From positions 390,474-454,473 of the forward strand of contig JABYQS010000014.1 in NCBI GenBank assembly GCA_022592435.1: a stretch of 64,000 nt of DNA, read 5' to 3'. Below are positions 1-11,870 of the stretch, one piece after another; positions within the stretch are counted from its first letter, which is position 1; each line of letters opens with the position of its first letter. The position numbers and the translations under genes were made by a program. The DNA is from Cerioporus squamosus. Its lineage: Eukaryota > Basidiomycota > Agaricomycetes > Polyporales > Polyporaceae. A model generated the notes under the pieces. The model was given only the letters and a program-made list of their open reading frames with translations, ran no database searches and was not told where the DNA came from.

Positions 1-2916
1 TAGCAAAGCGCTCATACCGGCTCCCTATAGGGTGCGGTATATGTTCGTTACTGTGGCAAGGTCGTACTGACAATATGCATAGGATCTTATGTCTGACCCA
101 AACTCGCCCATTGCGGACTTCTACCCCACAGAGTTTGAGCAGGACTTGAACGGGAAGAAGGCAGAATGGGAGGCTATCGTGAAGATCCCGTTCATTGATG
201 AGAAGCGACTGCTGAAGGCCATGGCTCGTATGTGCTACTCTCAAGTTGATCTCGTCGTTCTCTGACCCTCGCTTTGCAGCCAAAGAGGCTCTTCTGAGCG
301 ATGACGAGAAATTCCGCAATTCTTTCGGGACCAGCATCAAGTTCACGTACAACCCTGGCGAGCCGACGGTGTATCCCTCGTCTCTTCCCGGCTTCTTCCC
401 GACCCTGCATCGCTGCTACTGCACCATGGAGCCCTTCGATCTCCCGACCCTCGACGGACTTCATCTGGTCGAGGGCCTCTGCGACGGTGTCCGCGTAGGC
501 GCCGAGGCTCTGGCAGGCTTCCCTTCCCTGGAGACATTGCCGCACACTGCATCCCTTGGACATCACGGTGTCAACGTGCACGGCTCTGAGAGCCGGAATA
601 AGTCGATGGTCATCCATATCGAGAACCCGCATGAACACAGGAAGGTCGAACATGTAGCACAAGAGATGATTGGCCGACGGACGTTCATGGGATGGCCGTT
701 CCTGCAGGAGGGCCTCGTCACCGCCGTGTCTGACGCACTCTTCAAGTACGAGAAGGTCTCGGTCGCCCCGGGGTCACCCGAGAAGGTCATCTCGAACCCT
801 CATACGCAGCAGGGTCTTGGCCTATGGAAGATGAAGGCGGAGAAGATCGAGCAATACTACTCGAAGCGCTGCGGCGTTATCACGGGCAACATCGACGTGC
901 TCCTGCATGTCCGACCTCTCAAAGGTATGTTCTGCGGTTGATCGCTCTCGCCTACTCGCTGAAGTACTGTCGTCCTCCAGGTCTCAAACGCTTAGACACC
1001 GGCGCGTTTGTGAAGGACTACGAAGGACCTGAGAAGGAGCTTGAACAGGCCGTCCAGATGGCTGTCTCGGAGGTCAATTCCGAGGATCCGCGTTATATCG
1101 AGAAGGAGGCTCCGCCGCTGTCTGAAGAGTTCCCCGAGGGCAGCAAGGTCTTCTTCCTTGGCGAACATGCGTATGGTGTTGCTGCGCAAGTGTCTGCGAC
1201 GGCCGAGGATACGTTGTCCGTCGTCCTCGCTGTAAGTTGCTTCCAGTTCTGCTCTTCTCGCTGGCGACTCATCCTGTGTAGTTCTTCCCTTCGGAGAAAA
1301 CTGAGAACGACAGGTTTAAGTCGCTCGTCGCGAACCGCTCGCAGAACAAGTACTTCCCCTCGTTCAAGGTTGGAGAGATGCTCGGCATATCTGGCAGGGC
1401 GTTGTCGAAGATCACGTCGAGCTTCATGGTCCTTACATCGGATGGCAGCAAGAGCAACCTCGGGTTGAGTCTGAAGTTCGAAGCCAAGGGCCTGAAGGTC
1501 ATCGAGTACTCTCGCAAGGATGGTCGATACTGGGAGTTCAGCGACAAGGCAATCCAACTCATCCACGAGTACAAGGTTTGTCGATGCATCACTAAGATAT
1601 GGCAAAGGCCTGCACTCACTCTCTGTCCATTGCAGTCTACCTACCCTGAAGTTTTCCGTGTGCTTGATCGTGGCGGTGATGGTATGTTCTCTCGAATCCG
1701 TCATGACAGTTCGATTGACTCCGTCGTAGCAATGCTCAGGGCTACCGATGTCTTCGCTGAGGAATCGAATCCCGACGCGAAGGTTAAGGAAGTCAAGACT
1801 TGGCTGAACTCTAAGGGGGTACGAGACTTCGAGCCTGTATCGCTCTTCTGTGACCAGTTGGCCAAGGTGAGGGGAATAGGTCTCTCTTACCCTTGATTCG
1901 ACACTCACGGGAGAATGTCTTCACATAGGACACGGTCAAACAGATTGAGGCGTTGGCAGATGATCTCACGGCGAACAAGCAGCCCGGAGGGTTCAAGAAG
2001 GCTATTGTCAAGGGCATTCCCAGACAAGCGGTACTGAAGCCATCGCACGCCGTGTACCGCCTTCAGAATCAGCACTTTGCTCTCGGAGATAGGGTCACGA
2101 TGGTGCAGGACTCAGGAGGTGTTCCCCTTTCGTTTAAGGGTGTCGTTATCGGCATGAATGCCAAGTCGATGGATGTTGTGTGGGATGCCGCGTTCATGTC
2201 TGGGACGACTCTGGGCGACCGGTATGATGAAACATCACTTCTCTCATATTCATAGACTGATCTCGTACCTCAGGTGTTCGCAGTATCGAGGATCCACCGT
2301 GGAATTCTGGTCGTGCCTGAACCTCACGAACCCGCAGTTCCTCGCATCGACGAACCCGAAGGCACCCACTCACCAACAACCACAAGCTCCGTTCAAGCCT
2401 CGGTTCGGACCCCACCCATCGGTTCAACCTGGTCCTGGCGCGCAGCCCGCGTCAGGCTTCCGGCCAGCTGCTCACGCGTATGTCCTTCGTCTTCTGTGAT
2501 GATCCGTCTCTTATCTGATGGCCTTTGAATTACCGTGTAGACACAATGGTGTCCATCAGAATGGGTTTGGCCGCGGCGGTCCCGTGCATATCATGACGAA
2601 CCCGAACCGTGGTCGTGGTGGCCCTGGAGGCGTGGTGCGTGGTGGGGTGCCCGCCAGCAAGTCTGCGCCCACGATAAGCGAGAACGGTTCAGTCAACGGC
2701 CATGGCAAGGTCGCTTCGCCCGCGAACGGCACTAGTGTTCCACCAGCACGCGGTCGCGGTGGTCCCCCCTTCCGAGGTTTTGAACCGAGGGGTGGGCGAG
2801 GCGGCTTTGCCCCGCGCGGCGGACGAGGCTTCGCTCCTGGCGTGGACCGAGGGTCGCCGAGAGGCTTCCCTAGGGGACGTGGACGCGGTAACTTCGCTAC
2901 TCCATCAGCATCGTAA
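1..2916 (+). CDS. XRN1: 5'-3' exoribonuclease 1 (Xrn1/Kem1), 3' part, 10 exons
   Basis: Cytoplasmic exoribonuclease that degrades decapped mRNA from the 5' end. The 5' half lies outside the window. Exons: <1-31, 83-227, 280-924, 981-1231, 1282-1575, 1636-1681, 1730-1866, 1929-2221, 2274-2477, 2541-2916; they join in frame to 806 residues and a TAA. The first residues (SKALIPAPYR, then DLMSDPNSPIADFYP) match the conserved linker after the Xrn1 catalytic core. Further conserved stretches are the LPGFFP...MEPFDLPTLDG region, the GHHGVNV segment and an SH3-like region (exon from 1929). The last exon is a low-complexity RGG/GRG tail, common on fungal Xrn1 and thought to bind RNA or decapping partners. 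The RGG tail and short SH3-like part argue for Xrn1, not nuclear Rat1. Identity is confident; the first donor (GTGCGG) is weaker than the rest. Confidence 0.93.
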
Positions 2917-3095
2917 TGGGTATGGACGTCTTGAACTTCGAGCCTGTGTAGCATAGTCCTGTGCCATCTGTTCATTGCTATCGCAGTTCTCCCCGCTCTC
3001 GTGTTGTATCGTACAGCTCGTTGGAGTTCCACTACACTTCGTATTGCGCGGAGGGACACATTTTTGTTACACAGGCGAACGCACCGCTAGGATCT

Positions 3096-4125
3096 CTACA
3101 GGGTGAGGAAATCACCAACTATCTGCACATACTTCTCCCTTTCTTCGTACTGCGGCATATGACTCGACTCGGCGAAGGTGTACCACTTCACCTTCTGGAT
3201 CGCACGGAAGTACGGCTGCACGACGCTGTCCTGGGCTTCATCGTACTTGCCGTTCAACAGGAGAGTGGGTACGGTGATCTTGTGGAGGTCGTCGACGATC
3301 GACCACTCCTTCAGCGAGCCAGTGATATGGAACTCGGAAGGACCGTTCCTGATAGGTGCCAAGTTCGTTAGCATTGTGGACCACACTTCGAGTCAGGAGT
3401 CAGGACGCCGTACATGGTGAGGTAGACGGTAGGATCTTTCTGGAGCCAGCCGAAGACGTCCTGGATGTCTTGAGGCATCGGATTCAATCTGCACAGATGG
3501 CGAGCGTAGAACTGCATGACGGCGCCATGGTACTCTTCGGACTGCGTCGTACCAGCGGCTTCATGCGAGTCCAGGATGTTCTGTAGGGGAAGGTATTGCT
3601 GAGACCTTTACACATGTGTCCGTCCAGAGCGTTAGTACATACCTGCACATCGGGGGGCAGCTGCGACCGTAGTTTGTTCGCAGCCTCGACCCAGAGCTTC
3701 ATGCTCGCGGGCGAGTCGGAGATGACGAGGTTCTTCAGTCCTTTCGGCTGCTGCGTGGCGAACCGCGCGGACAGCATACCGCCCCACGAGTGCCCGAGCA
3801 GATCGAAGTCATCCTGGATGCCCAGGTGCTCGAGGAGGTGCGTGAGCTGCTTGATGAAGAGGGCCTCCGTCCAGAACGAGGTGTCGCCCATTTTCTCGGG
3901 GAGGTGGGTCGAGTTCCCGTTCCCGAGTTGGTCATAGACGACTACAGGGATGCCGTGCGTTCCGACGAGGTCCGCGAGGGCGAGCATGTAGTTGTGGACG
4001 ACACCCGGACCGCCGTGCAACGCGACGAGCGGGCGGCGAGTCTTCAGGTCACCGAAGACCTTGTACCATGTCTTAACGGGCGTGTCAACGCCGTCGACGG
4101 TGAACTCCACTGTGCCTTCGGACAT
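3096..4125 (-). CDS. Proline iminopeptidase / L-amino-acid amidase type alpha/beta hydrolase (S33)
   Basis: Exons 4125-3643, 3580-3414 and 3348-3096 (minus) give 300 residues. The family cleaves N-terminal proline or amino-acid amides. Visible features: an N-terminal beta strand region, the oxyanion-loop motif HGGPG near residue 39, a YDQLGNG strand, the nucleophile elbow GHSWGG near residue 111, an acidic triad residue in NGKYDE and the catalytic His in ESSHMPQ near the C-terminus. Length is normal for S33 cytosolic enzymes and no signal peptide is seen. The second intron uses donor GTACGG splitting the Met codon in phase 2, which restores the family segment TMNGPSEF; reading through meets a stop. 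Tail to tail with XRN1, about 180 bp apart. Exact substrate cannot be told from sequence. Confidence 0.9.
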
Positions 4126-5126
4126 GGAGCGACTTTGTGTGGAGAAAGTGGGTGGGCGGGCTGGGGTGGGTAGACAGACTGTACTCCGTGAGAAGGCTAG
4201 CCCGGAGAACTACTCTGACCGGAACGCGTCGTTGGCTAACATGCCATAAGTAGAAACGCCGTTGAGTGCGCCCGATTTTGCGCTACAGTATCTCGCAGCA
4301 TCGTGATACACATCCATCGTCCGGCCGAGACCATCACCTCCTCGCCGCAGCCATCGCCGAACTAGCCGTGTAAGTAGGCATCGCGAGTGTGACCGGGGCG
4401 TGTATCCTCTCTCACAGGAAACGCTAACCAGTGATGTTCATGATCTCGCCTTGCCATCATCCCATCGTTGTGGACCGTCCGTTGTGTTAACGGCAAAGAC
4501 GTCATAGTCTTGACCGTATGATTCGTTCACAGATACGATGTGACATCCGGCTGGCGTCGGGGGCGTCAGATGACAGGATAAGTGCGGTATACCTAGAAAG
4601 ACTTGCCAGAGGATGCCATTCAGCAGTGCTCTGTGGCAGGCGAGGCGTGCCAGTGCAGGCCGTCCTGTACCCGCGATGCGTCAGTCACATGGATTAGACG
4701 TGGGCATCTCCATTCATGGTTCGTGACAAATCAAACACACTGCTCACCTCAACTGCGGTTTAAAGCGCGCGGATGATCGCATCTTGACGGGCGGCACATC
4801 AGACCCAACATGAGCAAGAACGAGTGCGATCGTACCGGAAGATAGTCTCCGATAACCCGCCTTCGCCGGTCTGTGGAAGGGCTCCCTGTGAGCAAATCGG
4901 GAACTTTGTCGGCGTTGCAAACATCCGCACAGTAGGAGCTCCGCAGCCGCCAGCATGGTAGGAATCGCGGTGTGTGTGCGAGCATTTCCAACGTCCGGCG
5001 TCGCGCGGGCCAAAGCATTGCTCCAATCTGCGAGGTACAAATAGCTCGTTACTGCACAGCGGTCCTCATCGGTTCAACCGACTCGCTAGCTCCAAGCTCG
5101 AACTCGCACCTCTTGCCACAGCCAGC
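4126..5126. other. Intergenic, no gene seen
   Basis: Divergent spacer between the S33 hydrolase and the small secreted peptide. Open frames here are short, overlap in several frames and lack recognisable domains or a coherent intron pattern. It should hold both promoters. Confidence 0.6.
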
Positions 5127-5349
5127 ATGCAGATCTTCACCAAGTTCGTCTTCCTCGCCTCTTTGCTGGCGTTGGTCGCTGCCGCGCCCGCCGTGAGCCT
5201 CGAGGACGGTGGGTTGCCGACTACATATTCTAGTATCGCGGAGCCCTGCTGACACCGTTTGCGCGCATGTAGCTGTCACCCCGTCGCCCGCCGGTTGCTC
5301 TTCGCGTCGCGACGCCGACACCGTGTTCAACCCTGACGAGTGCTTCTAG
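5127..5349 (+). CDS. Small secreted peptide, 52 residues
   Basis: Two exons, 5127-5208 and 5273-5349, joined in phase 1 through a 64-nt GTGGGT...TGTAG intron. The first 20-odd residues are a clear signal peptide: M, a Lys, then a Phe/Leu/Ala core ending AAAPA, a likely cleavage site. The mature part is about 30 residues, Ser/Asp/Pro-rich, with two cysteines and the ending NPDECF. It contains an RR pair followed by DADTVFNPDECF that could be a processing site (inference). No family recognised. The ending Cys-Phe is too short for a canonical CaaX box, so it is not called a mating pheromone. Support comes from signal peptide plus clean splicing; no homology was checked. Confidence 0.6.
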
Positions 5350-6774
5350 AGCGGTTGAGAGGTCGGTACGTGGCATGATAATTTGTCCTCTGACATCCGC
5401 TAACTCACTGGAAACGTAGGGTGTACCTCACGTCCGTCGTATCCCCAATGGACTATAGCGTAGCTTGTTGTCGTAGAGACTGCTGAGCCGCATCATATAT
5501 GGTTTCTGTCACACTCGGAAATTGTTAGACATAAACCCAACGAAATCGATCGATGACCCCAAATGAGAAGTACTCACAGGGCTAAGAACACACATCAAAT
5601 AAGATCGTTACGGATTCTGAGTCGCTCGCTCTTCAGCATAAGGCGTTTAGTAGGCTCGTCTCCATCCGTTTCGGTAACAGCGTCTAGTTGAGGCAGCGCC
5701 TCCATCCTTGTCCCGGTTTGGAAGGCGCGATCAAGCTTGCGACCGGACTGGCTGGCGAGTCTAGGCGTTTAGCAAGGACGCATAATCCTCAATTGCCAAT
5801 GTCACGGTTGACTGCTCCCGGAGCACCGGCGGGGACCGGGAGAGATGTACTATTATAGTAATCGACCTGAGATTAGGCTATCTGAGACAGTCGGCGTGTT
5901 GCTGGCATCCTATCGGGTCTGGTCAAGATGGAGCTCTTACTAGACGCCCGTGCGTCCTCCACAACTCGGACTTGCACCATGACTTGGACTAGCCTATCAC
6001 GGTGGTCCGATAGATGTTTTCCTACCAGTACTGTGTGCCATCCTGTGCCATCCCGCAGTGACCCAAGCTCCATACTAGCCAGCTGAACTGAGCTCTCATC
6101 TCCAGGTGACTGCCCGTACCATTTTCACGGTGACGGACATCTGGCTCTTACCTCGGTCCACCGTACTTAAATAGGGTGTACCGGCCGCCCATCAGACGCG
6201 CCCCATCAGCGTGCATGTTGCGCTCGATGGGACCTTACCGACCCACGTAAGTACGTTGTCCCTGGGATCATCCATCGCTGATCCATGTGCGAAACTGCTT
6301 ACTGAAACAGGTTGTGCTACCCTGCTCCCATGCATTCCCCGACAGGTCCAGGCGATGTCTCCCCTTTGCTCACTGCGCTGCCAGTGGTTGATAGTCCGGT
6401 AATCTCCACCAAGACATTGACAGCCTTGATCCCGGAATCAATCAGTTCACGGAATTCCCAGGTTGCGGTGTTGCGCTGCCCGACGGCGCGCAACTAACCA
6501 TGTTTGTAGTCGGTCATACCCTCCACCTTGTCGGCGATCGGCTGACGTGACCCGGTCAGTCCCCGATTGCGCGGGTCGGAAAGGGGGTAAACCCTGACCT
6601 GCCCTCGCAGCATGCGGAGGAAACCTGCAGACATCAACCCTTGAGGCTGTCCTCTGATCAGCCCATGCTCCACCTATATGTATTGCGCACCGGCGACATA
6701 GAGCGCTGCTCGACCCGTCCCAGTCGACTCACCGTGTTCTTCTGTGTAACGGCCATTCCAAGCTCGCCGCCGCC
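5350..6774. other. Intergenic, no gene seen
   Basis: About 1.4 kb with only short overlapping frames. A stretch near 6667 (CTATATGTA) could be a weak TATA element for the downstream membrane protein. Nothing else was recognised. Confidence 0.55.
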
Positions 6775-8030
6775 ATGTCCTCCCAGTCCTTCCCACCTCC
6801 AGGCGAGACCTCCGCTGACCTCTGGCTCGAGAGCTCCAATTTGGTCGGTGCAGTCCTTGGTGGTGTCGCATATGGTATGTGGTCTCCAGCTTCTTTTTTG
6901 ATGCAGAACCTCACAGTCAGTCCGCTTCTCATAGGCGTTCACGTTGCGGTCGTCGCGGAGTGCCTGTGGCACATCTTCCCTCGCAGCTTCCAGCGGGGGT
7001 CGAAGAACAACTGGTTCCTCGTCGCTTTCGTTCTTGTTATGTTCGTGACGGGAACCGTCAACTTTGCTTGCAACACACGCATGACGCAACTTATGTTCAT
7101 AAACAACCGCGCATTCCCCGAGGGAGGCCCTATGGGATGGTTCATCGCCAACTACGCCATCGACACCAACACCGCGGGAAATGCCGGATACATCATTGCT
7201 AACTTCTTCGCCGACGCCCTTCTGGTGAGTGCATCTTCTTGGGGTAGATGAGTCGACGAGGACTTACCAGGATGCAGCTTTGGCGCACATATGTGGTGTG
7301 GAACTCATACCTGATTATTATCTTCCCTGGCCTTGTCTTCCTCGGATCGACAGGTACGTTGCCCTCCCATAGCTGCATGGTGTCGCACTAAATGGTGGAA
7401 CGCTCGATCTAGCTATGTCCATCTTGACGCTCTACCAAGCCTCGCGTCCGGACGCATCCCTGTGGACGCACACAACGGTCCAGTTCTCGCTGCCCTACTT
7501 CTCGATCTCGATTGCGCTCAACATCCTGCTCACGTTGCTCCTCGTCGGCCGGTTGTTCTACATGAGCGAGCGCGCCAAGCGCGCCATCGGTCGCGAGCAC
7601 GCCGCGACGTACAGCTCGATCGCATCCATGCTCATCGAGTCCGCGGTGCCCTACGCCGTCACGGGTCTCATCTTCATCATCACGTACGCGCGCAACTCGA
7701 ACGTACAGAACCTCGTCCTGCCCGTTCTGAGCCAGATCATGGTACGCCCCTTCCCTTTCGATTGTCTTCGTCGTCGCTTACCGTGTGCCTTTGCAGTGCA
7801 TCTCGCCCGAGGTCATCATCCTCCGTGTGGCAATGGGTCGCGCTGTGACGGCCAAGACGTACGAGAACGGACCGCGCACAGGCTCCTCTGCCGCGATGAG
7901 CATGAAGTTCCGCTCGCGCCCGACGCAGCAGGACACGTTCCAGCTGTCGACGGCGCACGGTACTGACGGCACGCTTAACGGTTCCATGCAGTTCGCATCG
8001 AAGTACGACCTTGCGCACGAGGACGTCTAG
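6775..8030 (+). CDS. Seven-helix integral membrane protein, basidiomycete family
   Basis: Exons 6775-6874, 6935-7224, 7278-7353, 7413-7741 and 7797-8030 give 342 residues. About seven hydrophobic segments can be read: GAVLGGVAYGVHVAVV, WFLVAFVLVMFVTGTV, AGYIIANFFADALL, YLIIIFPGLVFLGST, FSLPYFSISIALNILLTLLL, AVPYAVTGLIFIITYA and a last segment after the fourth intron. The tryptophan-rich LLWRTYVVWN after helix 3 is typical of a large Agaricomycete family of uncharacterised multi-spanning proteins. The C-terminal 60 residues are hydrophilic and probably cytosolic. The start ATG sits in a CCGCCATG context. The first intron (60 nt) is in frame, so an unspliced product would carry 20 extra residues. 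Function unknown; a receptor-like role is speculation. Confidence 0.82.
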
Positions 8031-8531
8031 GCATCTGGCGACGAACCACGACTTGTCACGAGATGTTGTACACTCACATAGTCTGTTGTCATCATTAGCT
8101 TCCATGGCACCGAGCTCCCTATATCTATTATGTAGGCAATCAGTACCTATACTTACGAGTACCTAGTGATAGATCACCGCGTCGGTAGACTACGGCCATT
8201 CTGTCCTTACTGTCCCGTTAACTTATTCAATTGCCCTTCGCCATCTTTACTTCTTGTCTTCGCGTGCATGATCACAAACGACGATGACACCAGAAGGAAG
8301 ACACATGTCCCACAGCTCCGGAGATAATGCACTGCGACTTGCCGACCTGGAAGGAAGTTCTCCGTGCTCTGAGTCTATGTCGGATGTAGAAGCGTCATCA
8401 CTTCCTCGATGAAGTGCGCCAGAGCTGCGATACAAGTCGAATGAGCGAAACGGGCTCTGACGGACGAGTGGTGTGGTTCTCACTGTTTAGAGAGCAAGAA
8501 ACTCGTCAATACGGTGTTCGCTGCATCGTCA
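8031..8531. other. Convergent spacer
   Basis: Holds the 3' ends of the membrane-protein gene and the hydrolase gene. No coding signal seen. Confidence 0.6.
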
Positions 8532-9425
8532 TCACGGAAGCCATGCTCGGACGACATCGAGAAGGCGATGAACAGCGTCCTCCTCTCGCCAAAAGTGGGA
8601 AGCGCCTTCGATCTTCACTACCTCGAGCTTTCCAGGTGGGTGATGAGTCTGCTCACTGGAAGGAGCTGCCTCCCGGTCTTTCTGAAGACTCGCGACCCAT
8701 GCGTCATAGCTGCCAACCGAGGTGAAGTTGTCATCGTCGCCGTAGATGACAAGCACATTCGATTTCGGATCCCGCAGGAGTAATTGTAGAGCACTGGTGT
8801 AGCGTGAGCCGTGGAATGCGGTGAGCCAGTGCCGAGGACCGATAGGGTACGACAAGAGGATATGCGAGGTTTGGATGTCGTCCAGGACAGGGTGTAGGGA
8901 AGCAATGAGTGATCCATGGGAGTAACCCTACATGCAGAGGTTAGTGCGGCGTCGTTTATATGGGTCATGTACATACAACGAGGACTAGGGAGTTGAGGTG
9001 AGGCATCTGGGATCGTGCCCACTGCACGAGCTCCTTCAGGTCTTCAGCCTCCCGGACACCGGTGAAGGACGCCCAGCCAGTCGACTTACCCACCCCTCGT
9101 GAGTTGTAGCGCAAGACGCAGTATCCGCGCTCGAGGAGGGGCTCTGTGAGCAGTTGCAATACTCTTAAAGTTGGCATGCCAATGCCTGGGTCAGTATGAT
9201 TCTGTTTATGATTCGCGTGGAGACTGACGGGTCATTCATGCGTCCACCAAGCCATGACCACGGATGCAAGCATACGGCAAGCTTCTGTAGCTCGCTCGTA
9301 CTGCTTACTGCAGTTCCTGGTTGCTCAGACAACGACCGCTTGATGAGGGTGTACTCGAGCACGGTTCCAGAAGGCAACTGAACAGTGTCGCGCTGGGAGA
9401 CTCGTGGCGCCCTTGACACAGACAT
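8532..9425 (-). CDS. Alpha/beta hydrolase, short serine-hydrolase type
   Basis: Exons 9425-9248, 9185-8977 and 8927-8532 (minus) give 260 residues. After an early beta strand ending in HPWSW, the protein has RYNSRGVGKS (strand 4 and helix B of the fold), the nucleophile elbow GYSHGS immediately after the second intron, an acidic residue in VIYGDDDNF and a catalytic His in GASHFW near the C-terminus. This is the layout of small CocE/YfhR-like or PHB-depolymerase-like hydrolases without a signal peptide. The two introns (62 and 49 nt) join in phase 1 and phase 0. Head to head with the methyltransferase, sharing a 290-bp promoter region. Substrate unknown. Confidence 0.85.
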
Positions 9426-9715
9426 CTCGTGAGTAAGTCTGAGTATCTTGTCAGTGCTGCGATGTCTACTATGATCAACCTGTTGCGATTGCGACTCAAA
9501 AGCGGAGGAAAGGAAATAACACAGTGCCAGTGGCCGTCGTGGTTCGGTTCAAGCAGTCGAGACGCTCATGTACTCCAAGGTCGAGATTAGATTTGGCGCC
9601 AATCTGAAATCGGCCATCTCGATTGGCTCTGCTTCTACAGATCGCTCATCCTACGGCGACTGGCCATCTTCCTTCTTGCCTGTGAACCACCACCAGCCTC
9701 GGGCCAGACGAGAAC
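9426..9715. promoter_or_regulatory. Shared divergent promoter region
   Basis: A 290-bp gap separates the start codons of the minus-strand hydrolase and the plus-strand methyltransferase, so both promoters must lie here. It holds a TGCCAGTGG motif near 9524. No clear TATA box was identified. Confidence 0.5.
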
Positions 9716-10815
9716 ATGTCGTCAGGCGGCGACCCCAATTTCCCTGCAGACCTTGACATCCATCCGCTGGTCAACTTGTCCTCTGACACGGACGCCCGCT
9801 TCGACTCGACCGCTCAAGAGGGCGCCATCCGGACGTATGGAATCGCAGGTCGTATATGGTGAATCTGCTCCTCGATACACACCTTCACACACGGACAACC
9901 TTGCTAACTCGTGTCTGGTGCGAATACAGGGAAGCATCCCACGCGATGCTCGCGTACCTGGATCCGTCTTCCGAGCCCACGCTCGAGTTCGACCCGCCGC
10001 CGTTTACACGAACGTCCTCACGTACGCGCGCCCCATGCACCGCGGAACACCCTATCACCGCCTTAGAGCTGGGATCGGGCACCGGGTTCGTCGCGGCGCG
10101 CGTCGCGGGTTGGATGAGGCCGGATCTGGATCTTCTCGTTGTGACAGATCTGCCGGAGGTCTGCCCCCTGCTCGAGACGAATCTCCGGACGTGTCCCGCA
10201 GTGCGAGTGCGTCCACTCGCATGGGGTTCGCGGGAACATTCCAGCGCCATCCTACAGGACCTCAGTCTTCTCGCGCCCAGCGGTCGACGCTTGACACACA
10301 TACTGTGCAGCGATCTCGTATGTCTCTGACGCTGTGGGATCTTTTGCTTGTGCCGACGAATGCTGCTCTGGTAGATCTACTTTCCTGCACTCCTTGCACC
10401 TTTGCTGCGGTCTCTGCTGCACCTCACCTCACCACCATCCGGTGCAGATGGAGCTTGGAGTTCGCCTTCCGTCATCATCTCGTACAAGATCCGCAGTTTG
10501 GCTAAAGAGACGCCCTTCTGGAATGCCTTCGGCTTGTGGTTCGACTTTGCGCCGGTACTCGTGCACAGAAGGAAGACTGGCAGCGACGCTCTTGCGGATG
10601 CCATCGATCGTGAGGAGTCCTGGGAGAGGTTCTTTCCGGGAGATCTAGCCGATGAGATGTTTGTCCTTGTCGCGACACGCCGCTCAGAGTCCCGGACATG
10701 GAGGATACCCGAGGAGGACACAACATTGCTGTCAGGTGTAGGGGCACATGGCACCGATGTAGCGAAGTCGGACGACCAGTTTGAACAACTATTGCTTATG
10801 GGGTTGGATGTATGA
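9716..10815 (+). CDS. SAM-dependent methyltransferase, Methyltransf_16 (METTL21/EFM-like)
   Basis: Exons 9716-9858, 9930-10317 and 10375-10815 give 323 residues. Family members methylate lysines of translation factors, chaperones and similar proteins. The SAM-binding motif I reads ALELGSGTGFVAARV near residue 105, followed by the acidic strand VVTDLPEVCPLLETN. The third exon starts IYFPALLAPLLRSL, the usual post-motif-II segment, and later includes FWNAFGLWFDFAPV. Introns are 71 and 57 nt. The C-terminal extension is hydrophilic. Which EFM/METTL21 subgroup it belongs to cannot be decided by eye; cytosolic protein-lysine methylation is an inference from the family. Confidence 0.85.
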
Positions 10816-10925
10816 GGTGTAGGGGTATGTATCGTTTCTCCTGACCGTTCGTCAAAACAAGACTCATTGCAAGCACAGTTATCGGCGTGATTTAGGATCA
10901 GAATTTATGTCAACTGACGTAACGC

Positions 10926-11870
10926 TCAAACTAGGAGGGCTATCGCCAATACTACGACGACCGCAAGGCCTATCGAGGTAGTTGATGCGCTCATCAAGCC
11001 CGACGACGGCTGACTCTGCGTGGTAGCTGCGGCTCCAGACGAGGTCGCGCTGCTCGAGTTCGCGCTGGAGTTGGAAATCGGACCGGCGGTGAAGAAGTTT
11101 CCCGCAATGGGGCTGCCAAGTCCCAGCTCTTGCGCAAAGACCGAAATGTTGAACCCGAATATGGGCGTGGATGCATTCACGAACCGCGGCACGGAGGCGT
11201 CGAAGTTCTCCGGCTGCACATAAAGCAGCACCGTGTAGCTGAGTAGGAGATGCCCGTCAGTAGAGAAGGCATCTGGAGGACAAAGTGAGAAATACCGATG
11301 GGGGTCGGAACCAGCTGAGGGATTAGGCTTGAGATAGTCGGAGACGGCAGGGGTGCTGTTCACGAGCAGAGCGCCGTCTGCCAAGCTTCCATTGGGACGC
11401 AGACCGCCCGCGAGAAGATGCCTGATCTGCGCGAAAGTGGTGTTCTGGGGCGTCGGCGCATCGGGATCGACGAGCACCAATACGAACGTCTCATTCGCGA
11501 GCGTCGCGTTGTCGCTGGTCAAGGAGACTTGCGGGCGAAGATGGACCTCTACAGGCGGGGACGTGAGTGTCGAACAGCAGCTAAGAGGATCGAGACCGGC
11601 TAATCTTGCACGGTGACATTCTTGCCCGGAGTAATGTCAATGATGCTCCCAGAGTCGTCCGTATACTCAACGCTCAAGAGCCCGGTTGGGTTAAAGGCAG
11701 GCAGCACTGCAACCATGTTAGCGGTCTGATGCAGAGGGCCGCTGTACCCGAAACTCACCGTCTGGCACGAGTTTCGCCTTGCTGAATGCCTGCGCTACAT
11801 CTGTGGTTGACTCCTGCGCTAAGACGGTAGCGGCTGCGAGGGCGAGGGTGGGCAAGAGAGCAGCGAACAT
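10926..11870 (-). CDS. PEBP-family protein with signal peptide and GPI-type C-terminus
   Basis: Exons 11870-11759, 11706-11612, 11546-11296 and 11238-10926 (minus) give 256 residues. It begins with a signal peptide (MFAALLPTLALAAATVLAQ). The phosphatidylethanolamine-binding signature LVDPDAPTP is present, and splicing a 57-nt intron (11295-11239) creates the family motif HRYTVLLYVQPENF. That intron is a multiple of three without stops, so retention would insert 19 residues. The tail is Ser/Thr/Ala-rich and ends in a hydrophobic stretch with no charged follow-up, as in GPI-anchored proteins. PEBP relatives include carboxypeptidase Y inhibitor; a secreted or wall-bound version is common in basidiomycetes. 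An in-frame ATG 30 nt upstream exists but would spoil the signal peptide. The third intron ends TAGAG, an unusual acceptor context. Confidence 0.85.

Noticed and set aside
3388..3405. AGTCAGG tandem duplication as a frameshift in the S33 gene
   Set aside because: It falls within a normal 65-nt intron once the GTACGG donor is used.
5320..5349. Possible mating-pheromone CaaX ending
   Set aside because: The peptide ends Cys-Phe and has a signal peptide; fungal lipopeptide pheromones end Cys-a-a-X and lack one.
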